Assembly: GCF_003855255.1 (NCBI RefSeq) | Contig: NZ_CP034072.1 | Span: 3,216,727 to 3,280,726, forward strand | Source of the DNA: Mycolicibacterium nivoides | Lineage (GTDB): Bacteria > Actinomycetota > Actinomycetes > Mycobacteriales > Mycobacteriaceae | Direction: 5' to 3' | DNA: 64,000 nt | In this document: positions 59,091 to 64,000 of the stretch, in pieces | Position numbering within the stretch: position 1 is the stretch's first letter | Layout: every line of letters starts with the position of its first letter | The notes under the pieces: generated by a model | Told to the model about the DNA's origin: nothing | The model's input: only the letters and a program-made list of their open reading frames with translations | Database searches by the model: none | Made by a program: the position numbers and the translations under genes

Positions 59091-59106
59091 TGTGACCTGA
59101 GTCACA
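59091..59106. promoter_or_regulatory. Consensus CRP site upstream of the permease
   Basis: TGTGA-CCTGAG-TCACA is a perfect match to TGTGA-N6-TCACA, and the 6-bp arms TGTGAC/GTCACA are fully symmetric. It ends 24 nt before the ATG at 59131, a position that could repress or overlap the transcription start. Confidence 0.75.
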
Positions 59107-59130
59107 CATCACGGAGGAGTCGGTAGGCAA

Positions 59131-60963
59131 ATGGGTGAAACACCCGCACTGAAAAAGGCACTCAGTCAACGACAACTGCGGATGATCGCGATCGGTGGTG
59201 TCATCGGTGCCGGACTGTTCGTCGGCTCCGGGGTGGTGATCGGCAAGACCGGCCCGGGTGTCTTCATCACCTACGCCCTGGCGGGCGTCCTCATCATCAT
59301 GGTGATGCGGATGCTGGCCGAGATGGCCGTCGCGAATCCGTCGACCGGATCGTTCGCGGACTACGCGCGCAACGCGATGGGCAACTGGGCGGGCTTCTCG
59401 GTCGGCTGGCTGTATTGGTACTTCTGGGTGATCGTCGTCGGCTTCGAAGCCATCGCAGGAGCAAAGATCATTCAGTACTGGATGGACGTACCCATCTGGC
59501 TGACGGCACTGATCCTGTTGATCGCGATGACGGCGACCAACCTGTTCTCGGTGTCATCGTTCGGTGAGTTCGAGTATTGGTTCGCCGGCATCAAGGTGGC
59601 CGCGATCCTGGCGTTCATCGGGCTGGGTTCGCTGTATGTCATCGGATTGTGGCCGCACAAGGACATGGATTTCTCGAACCTGTGGGCTCACGGCGGATTC
59701 TTCCCGCTGGGCGCCATGGCGGTCACGGTCGGCGTGGTGACCGTGATCTTCTCGATGGTCGGCGCCGAGATCGCCACCATCGCGGCCGCGGAGTCGGCCG
59801 ATCCGGAGCGGGCCGTGGCCAGGGCGGCGAACTCCGTGATCCTGCGTATCGCAGTGTTCTTCGTCGGCTCGGCGTTCCTGCTAGTGACGATCCTGCCGTG
59901 GAACAGCGACCAGGTCGCCGCATCGCCGTTCGTGTCGGCATTCACCGAGATCGGCATCCCCTACGCCGACCACATCATGAACGCCGTGGTGCTGACGGCC
60001 GTGCTGAGCTGCCTGAACTCGGGCATGTACACCGCGTCGCGGATGCTGTTCGTGCTGGCCGCCCGTCGCGAGGCACCACCGCAGTTGGTCGCGGTGACGC
60101 GGCGCGGTGTGCCGGCGACGGCGATCCTCGCCTCATCGGTCATCGGCTTCCTGGGAGTGATCGCCTCGGCGTTCTCGCCGGACTTCATCTTCAAGTTCCT
60201 GCTGGATTCCAGCGGGGCCGTGATCCTGTTCGTCTACCTGCTCATCGCGATCTCGCAGATCGTGCTGCGGTACCGGACATCGGCCGACAAACTCAAGGTG
60301 AAGATGTGGCTGTTCCCGGTCTTGTCGATCCTCACCGCGGCCTGCATCTTCGCGATCCTGGTGCAGATGTTCGCGCAGGGCGGCGACAACCGCAAAGCAC
60401 TGACCATGAGCTTGTTGTCGTGGGCCGTGGTGATCGTGCTGTTCCTGGCCAACCGCTGGTTCATCGGGCACCGGCCCGAGGTGGCCGGGGTGTCGCCGAC
60501 GCCCGGTGCCGAGCCTCCGCACCGGGTGTTGGTGCTGGCCAACGAGACCGTGGAATCCAACGAACTGCTCGATGAGCTACGGCGCATCGGCGCGGACCGC
60601 AACGCCCTCTATCAGATCGTCGTGCCCGCCAGTCCGATCGACACCGGGGTGGCCGCCACCCACGGTCCTCTCGACATCTCGGAAGCCACCACGCGCGCCG
60701 CCCAGCGCCGCCTCGATCAGATGCTGAGCACGCTGCGTTCCGAGCAGTTGCAGGCCGACGGCGAGCTGGGTGACTACCGTCCGCTGCGGGCCCTGGCCCA
60801 TGCCGTCGAGACGTTCCGGCCGGACCAGATCGTGATCTCGACTCTGCCGCCGGAGGATTCGGTCTGGCATCGCTTCGACGTCGTCGACCGGGCCCGCGCC
60901 GAGTATCAGATCCCGGTGACCCATGTGGTGTCGCGGGTGCGCACCCAGGAGCATGCGTCGTGA
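59131..60963 (+). CDS. APC-family amino-acid permease with C-terminal Usp-like domain
   Basis: A 610-aa inner-membrane transporter. About twelve TMs occupy residues 15-450. The first helix has the APC signature GVIGAGLFVGSG (about 22-33), and EMAVANPSTGSFADYARNAMG follows in helix 2. The C-terminal cytoplasmic region (about 465-600) has a Rossmann-like HRVLVLANETVES and DQIVISTLPPEDS, resembling a universal-stress-protein domain, so cytoplasmic nucleotide state may gate transport. Closest known types are GabP/AnsP/RocE; the substrate is not known. The stop overlaps the Usp gene start (GTGA). Confidence 0.9.
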   Translation: MGETPALKKALSQRQLRMIAIGGVIGAGLFVGSGVVIGKTGPGVFITYALAGVLIIMVMRMLAEMAVANPSTGSFADYARNAMGNWAGFSVGWLYWYFWVIVVGFEAIAGAKIIQYWMDVPIWLTALILLIAMTATNLFSVSSFGEFEYWFAGIKVAAILAFIGLGSLYVIGLWPHKDMDFSNLWAHGGFFPLGAMAVTVGVVTVIFSMVGAEIATIAAAESADPERAVARAANSVILRIAVFFVGSAFLLVTILPWNSDQVAASPFVSAFTEIGIPYADHIMNAVVLTAVLSCLNSGMYTASRMLFVLAARREAPPQLVAVTRRGVPATAILASSVIGFLGVIASAFSPDFIFKFLLDSSGAVILFVYLLIAISQIVLRYRTSADKLKVKMWLFPVLSILTAACIFAILVQMFAQGGDNRKALTMSLLSWAVVIVLFLANRWFIGHRPEVAGVSPTPGAEPPHRVLVLANETVESNELLDELRRIGADRNALYQIVVPASPIDTGVAATHGPLDISEATTRAAQRRLDQMLSTLRSEQLQADGELGDYRPLRALAHAVETFRPDQIVISTLPPEDSVWHRFDVVDRARAEYQIPVTHVVSRVRTQEHAS

Positions 60964-61847
60964 CCATCCTGGCCGCATTCAGTGCGAGTCGGCACAGCAG
61001 CGCACCGCTGAATCTGGCCATCCAGCTCGCCCGCACCACCGGCGAGCAGGTGATCGCCGCGGCGGTGGTGGAACGGGCCTGGCCACCGCGGGACGACCCG
61101 GTTGAGGGCGAATATCCGACGTACGTCCGCGCGCAGGCCACGCAGGCGTTGCAGCGCGCGGTCGCGGTGCTGCCCATCGACCTCGACGTCACCCCCGTGG
61201 TACACGAATCTACGTCGATACCAACCGGTTTGATCGAGCTCGCGGACGCGCACCGGGTGACCGTCGTGTCCGTCGGGTCGTCCTCTTCGGGCATGATCGG
61301 CCGGGTCACGCTGGGCAGCGTCACCGAGCGCCTGGTGCACACCGCCCGGGTGCCGGTGGTCTTCGCGCCGCGCGGGTACACCCAGACCGACACTCCCATC
61401 CGCCGCCTCACCGCGGCCTACGGCGGGGAGGCCGACGTCAACGGACTCATCCCGGCCACCGCTGAGCTGGCCGCGGATTGGAAGGCCAAGCTGCGCATCG
61501 TATCGTTCACCGTTCGCAATACCGCGGCGTTCGCGGGCACCATCGAAACCTCGGCCGAGGAGTTGGTGGTCCAGCAGTGGTCACGACGGACGATTACCGA
61601 GATCACCAAGCAGCTCAACGCCATTCGTGACCGGATGGCGGTTCCGGACGTCGACGTGGTGGTCGGCGCCGGCCACGACTGGAACACAGCCGTGCAGAGC
61701 ATCGGGTGGGACACCGGGGACATGCTGGTGCTCGGCTCGGGTGCGGCCGCCCCGAGTGCGCAGGTGTTCCTCGGCTCGGCCGCGGGCAAGATCCTGCGCC
61801 ACTCGCCGGTTCCGGTGATGATCGCACCGAGCTACCAGCCGCGCTAG
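60960..61847 (+). CDS. Universal stress protein (two tandem Usp domains)
   Basis: A 295-aa cytoplasmic protein with two Usp folds. The N-terminal domain begins MTILAAFSASRHSSAPLNLA and contains VVSVGSSSSGMIGRVTLGSVTERLVHTARVPVVF. The C-terminal domain ends LVLGSGAAAPSAQVFLGSAAGKILRHSPVPVMI. Both have the G-x2-G-x9-G(S/T) ATP-binding pattern. GTG overlaps the permease stop, so the pair is translated together and is probably an ATP-sensing partner of the permease. Downstream lies a large palindrome. Confidence 0.9.
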   Translation: MTILAAFSASRHSSAPLNLAIQLARTTGEQVIAAAVVERAWPPRDDPVEGEYPTYVRAQATQALQRAVAVLPIDLDVTPVVHESTSIPTGLIELADAHRVTVVSVGSSSSGMIGRVTLGSVTERLVHTARVPVVFAPRGYTQTDTPIRRLTAAYGGEADVNGLIPATAELAADWKAKLRIVSFTVRNTAAFAGTIETSAEELVVQQWSRRTITEITKQLNAIRDRMAVPDVDVVVGAGHDWNTAVQSIGWDTGDMLVLGSGAAAPSAQVFLGSAAGKILRHSPVPVMIAPSYQPR

Positions 61848-61907
61848 GTTTTCCGCACCCCGGGGCCAGGTCACCCGCGCGAGGGCCAATGGTGTGATCC
61901 GCACGCA

Positions 61908-61981
61908 CTGCGACGAGTGTGTAGCTTCTTGCGCTGTTTTCGCCGGCCCTTTCAGCACGAAAGGTTGCACACTCGTCGCAG
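61908..61981. repeat. 74-nt intergenic palindromic element
   Basis: Perfect 14-bp arms CTGCGACGAGTGTG (61908-61921) and CACACTCGTCGCAG (61968-61981), extendable to about 20 bp with wobble pairs. Inside the loop is a second hairpin CCTTTC-AGCAC-GAAAGG (61949-61965). It lies between convergent genes and could be a bidirectional terminator or a dispersed REP-like unit. Confidence 0.7.
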
Positions 61982-62029
61982 CGCGCCGTAAGGACTCCGG
62001 CCGCGGAGCGCTCTGTGCGGGCGCTGCGC

Positions 62030-62800
62030 CTAACAGCCGTTCAGGACCGCCACCATGGCGTGCTTCTCCTTGGCCGAGACCCATAGTTGGTAGGCGGATT
62101 TCACCTCGACCTGGCGGGCCACGAACTCGCAGCGGAACGCAGCAGCGGGCGGCAACCAGCTGGCCGCGTCGCGGAAGGCCTTGTCGAAGTTGGGTTGCGC
62201 GGCAACCGCGATCAGGTTGCGCGGATCGTTCGCGAAGTCCTTGCGCCGCTGCGGGTCCCAGGTTCGCGCACCCTTGTACCAGGCATCCGACAGCGACACC
62301 AGGTGGTCGATCTGCACTGTGCTGGAGGTGTCCGGCCCGCGGGTGAATGCGATCTCGGCACCGGTGTAGGGGTCGTGCAGGACACCGGTGGCGGCGTAAC
62401 AGGTTCCGGGGCGGACGGTCAGCTGGGCCAGGTCGCGGCGCAGGATGTCGTCGCGAGTATTGCAGCCGTTGTGGCCGAACTCGACGTTGACGTCGTCGCT
62501 CCATGCCTCACCGAAGCGCGACCGGGCGTAGTCGGTGTCACGGTCCCAGCCCTTGACCGGCAGCCCCGCCAACAATGCGCGGGCCCGGTCGTAGCCGGGG
62601 GTCTGCGGTAGCGGCTGCCGGGCCTGACCGGTAGTCGGAGGCGGGACCGCGGACCGGGCCGGCGCATCCGCGGGCCCCTCCTCCCGCATGCGTGCCACCA
62701 CGAGCACGGCCAGCACCGCCAGGATTACCGCCACCACGAGCAGTACCGCTAACCTTCCGGTGCGCCGGCGCCGGCGGCCCGCGGGAATGACATGGCCCAC
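62030..62800 (-). CDS. Membrane-anchored HNH (DUF1524) nuclease
   Basis: A 256-aa protein with a basic N terminus and one TM (about 17-36, LAVLLVVAVILAVLAVLVV), a Pro-rich linker, and a DUF1524/GmrSD-type HNH domain. His-Asn features are VQIDHLVSLSDAW (D165-H166) and FANDPRNLIAV (about 189-199), with C113, C134 and C223 possibly disulfide-bonded. It is probably an outward-facing nuclease for DNA turnover. ATG at 62800 lies 9 nt from the CIRCE-like element shared with ruc. Confidence 0.88.
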   Translation of the reverse strand: MGHVIPAGRRRRRTGRLAVLLVVAVILAVLAVLVVARMREEGPADAPARSAVPPPTTGQARQPLPQTPGYDRARALLAGLPVKGWDRDTDYARSRFGEAWSDDVNVEFGHNGCNTRDDILRRDLAQLTVRPGTCYAATGVLHDPYTGAEIAFTRGPDTSSTVQIDHLVSLSDAWYKGARTWDPQRRKDFANDPRNLIAVAAQPNFDKAFRDAASWLPPAAAFRCEFVARQVEVKSAYQLWVSAKEKHAMVAVLNGC

Positions 62801-62809
62801 GTAGCGGTT

Positions 62810-62836
62810 CTAGCACTTGAGCCGGTAGAGTGCTAA
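62810..62836. promoter_or_regulatory. CIRCE-like HrcA operator
   Basis: CTAGCACTT-N9-GAGTGCTAA against the CIRCE consensus TTAGCACTC-N9-GAGTGCTAA, two mismatches and exact spacing. It lies between the divergent nuclease gene and ruc, 28 nt from the ruc GTG and 9 nt from the nuclease ATG. Confidence 0.85.
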
Positions 62837-62864
62837 CAAGTTTGACCAAACTCGGAGGGTTTTC

Positions 62865-63194
62865 GTGCCTACCTATTCCTACGCGTGCACTGAGTGCGGC
62901 AATCGGTTCGACGCGGTGCAGGCGTTCAGCGACGATGCGCTGACCACCTGCCCCAAGTGCTCCGGCAAGCTGCGCAAGCTCTTTGGCTCCGTCGGCGTGG
63001 TGTTCAAGGGCAGCGGCTTCTACCGCACCGACAACCGCGAGTCGGGCAAGAGCTCGTCCAACGGCTCCTCCGGCAAGAGCTCGGAGAGCAGCTCGTCGAG
63101 CACGTCCTCGGACTCGTCGTCCTCGTCGAGCGGTACGTCTTCGAGTTCGTCGAGCAGCTCCAGTGCGGCCCCTGCCGCGGCCGCTTCAAGCTAG
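62865..63194 (+). CDS. ruc: Redox-regulated chaperone Ruc (FmdB-type zinc ribbon)
   Basis: A 109-aa protein with an FmdB-like zinc ribbon and an unstructured C terminus. Four Cys are in ACTECGN (8 and 11) and TTCPKCSG (29 and 32), and the region after about 55 is mostly Ser, Gly, Lys and Ala. M. tuberculosis Rv0991c (Ruc) has this design: oxidation forms disulfides, releases Zn and activates chaperone function with DnaK. GTG at 62865 follows GGAGG. The CIRCE-like element upstream matches its known membership of the HrcA regulon. Confidence 0.92.
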   Translation: MPTYSYACTECGNRFDAVQAFSDDALTTCPKCSGKLRKLFGSVGVVFKGSGFYRTDNRESGKSSSNGSSGKSSESSSSSTSSDSSSSSSGTSSSSSSSSSAAPAAAASS

Positions 63195-63263
63195 CCCCGG
63201 AGTTATCCACAGGACGGCGAAGACGCCGTTCTCACCCGGCCGTCGCGCGCCTACCGTGGCGCC

Positions 63264-63923
63264 ATGGCCGAATCACTCAACCCGCCCCTCTGGCGTCGGT
63301 TGACTGCTGCCCGGCCCGATTGGACCCGCACGGTGGCCGCGCGCCGCGCCGCCGCGGCCGGGCTGGTGCTGCTGGCTGCAATCGCGGCCCTGCGCTCCGA
63401 CCCGCACGGCGAATACACCGAGATCGCAGTCGCCAGCCACGACCTGTCTCCCGGCGTCGCATTGACCGCCGCTGACGTGCGACTGGAACGACGCAGCACG
63501 GCCACGCTCCCCGACGGTGCCCAGCATGACGTGGGCCCCGTGATCGGCGCGACGCTGACCGCCCCGGCCCGTCGCGGCGAGGTCCTCACCGATGTCCGGC
63601 TGCTCGGGTCACGGCTGGCGGAATCGGCCGCCGGCCCGGATGCGCGGATCGTGCCGCTGAAGCTCAGCGACACGGCGCTGCTCGATCTGATCCGGCCGGG
63701 CGACGTGGTGGACGTGATCACGGTGACCGGCGATCAGGACGACAAGCAGCCGGCCCGGCCGGTCGTAGTGGCCTCGGGGGCGGTGGTGGTACTTGTCTCG
63801 GAGAAGGCCCGCGGGTCCGGGGTGGGCACCGACCGGGTGGCCCTGGTTGCCCTGCCCGCGCGCTCCGCCAACGAGGTCGCGGCAATCAGCCTGGTCCAGG
63901 CTGTCACACTGACGATCCACTGA
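63264..63923 (+). CDS. SAF-domain membrane protein (CpaB/RcpC-like)
   Basis: A 219-aa protein with an N-terminal TM (about 27-43, AAAAGLVLLAAIAALRS) and a SAF domain (about 52-115, VAVASHDLSPGVALTAADVRL, then GATLTAPARRGEVLTDVRL). A CpaB-like region with LIRPGDVVDVITV follows to the C terminus. SAF domains occur in pilus assembly proteins and antifreeze-like enzymes; no flp/tad genes are visible, so a pilus role is unproven. It is downstream of ruc by 69 nt. The last 77 nt of the window show no clear feature. Confidence 0.8.
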   Translation: MAESLNPPLWRRLTAARPDWTRTVAARRAAAAGLVLLAAIAALRSDPHGEYTEIAVASHDLSPGVALTAADVRLERRSTATLPDGAQHDVGPVIGATLTAPARRGEVLTDVRLLGSRLAESAAGPDARIVPLKLSDTALLDLIRPGDVVDVITVTGDQDDKQPARPVVVASGAVVVLVSEKARGSGVGTDRVALVALPARSANEVAAISLVQAVTLTIH

Positions 63924-64000
63924 CGCTGAATCTCACCGCTGGACAACATGATTCGTCCGTTCTGAAGATGTTGACCGACAATCACCCAGCCATTCGGCCA

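Overview
The window is high-GC actinobacterial chromosome. Gene content and order match a rapidly growing Mycolicibacterium close to M. smegmatis: mfd-mazG, glmU-prs-arsC-lpqT-rplY-pth, pks16-ispE, ksgA-rpfB-tatD / metG, pabB, rsmI/pmt, arcA, alkB, pat, and galU-glp-rimJ-glpR all follow the Rv0990c-Rv1021 order known from M. tuberculosis. Typical mycobacterial traits include GTG starts, four-base ATGA/GTGA overlaps, many short secreted proteins and lipoproteins, an ESX-type protein pair and numerous leaderless promoters (a TANNNT hexamer 6-8 nt before the start codon). The species itself is an inference. No insertion sequence, CRISPR array, prophage or rRNA operon was seen.

Layout. 1-6.4 kb (minus strand): a truncated beta-lactamase-like serine hydrolase, mazG with an acidic tail, a secreted VNVP pentapeptide-repeat protein and mfd. 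6.4-10 kb: a secreted protein, a lysA-like decarboxylase, an SRPBCC-ArsR pair with two operator-like palindromes, and a TetR gene. 10-16 kb: tRNA-Gln, glmU, prs, an ArsC-like protein, lpqT, an SDR, rplY and pth. 16-20 kb: a metallophosphoesterase, a 4Fe-4S protein with a palindromic promoter, and small membrane or secreted proteins. 20-29.8 kb: pks16, ispE, ksgA and rpfB, with a soluble Ser/Thr kinase on the opposite strand between ispE and ksgA, then tatD, metG and gdhA. 29.8-33.3 kb: an oxidoreductase/ECF41 sigma-factor operon and pabB. 33.3-41.1 kb: rsmI, pmt, arcA/soxR sharing a SoxR box, alkB behind a LexA-like box, and several lipoproteins. 41.1-44.2 kb: an AroE-like enzyme, the cAMP-dependent lysine acetyltransferase pat, and modA with a HTH-Mop regulator but no modBC.

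44.2-52.6 kb is accessory and partly decayed. It holds a doubly deleted aldehyde dehydrogenase, an ESX-associated pair, two SDR/regulator modules, an enoyl-CoA hydratase, two head-to-head truncated genes and a TetR/ferritin-like operon behind a near-perfect 31-bp palindrome. It ends at tRNA-Ala(CGC), after which conserved synteny resumes with the cell-division locus glpR-rimJ-glp-galU.

57-64 kb holds 5-formyl-THF cyclo-ligase, a PucR-type regulator, an amino-acid permease-Usp operon behind a consensus CRP site, a large intergenic palindrome, a membrane-anchored HNH nuclease and the HrcA-type chaperone gene ruc sharing a CIRCE-like element, and a SAF-domain protein. The strongest points for follow-up are regulatory: SoxR box at arcA, LexA box at alkB, CIRCE at ruc, CRP site at the permease, ECF41 promoter, ArsR and TetR palindromes, and the CTG start of ksgA coupled to the rpfB stop.
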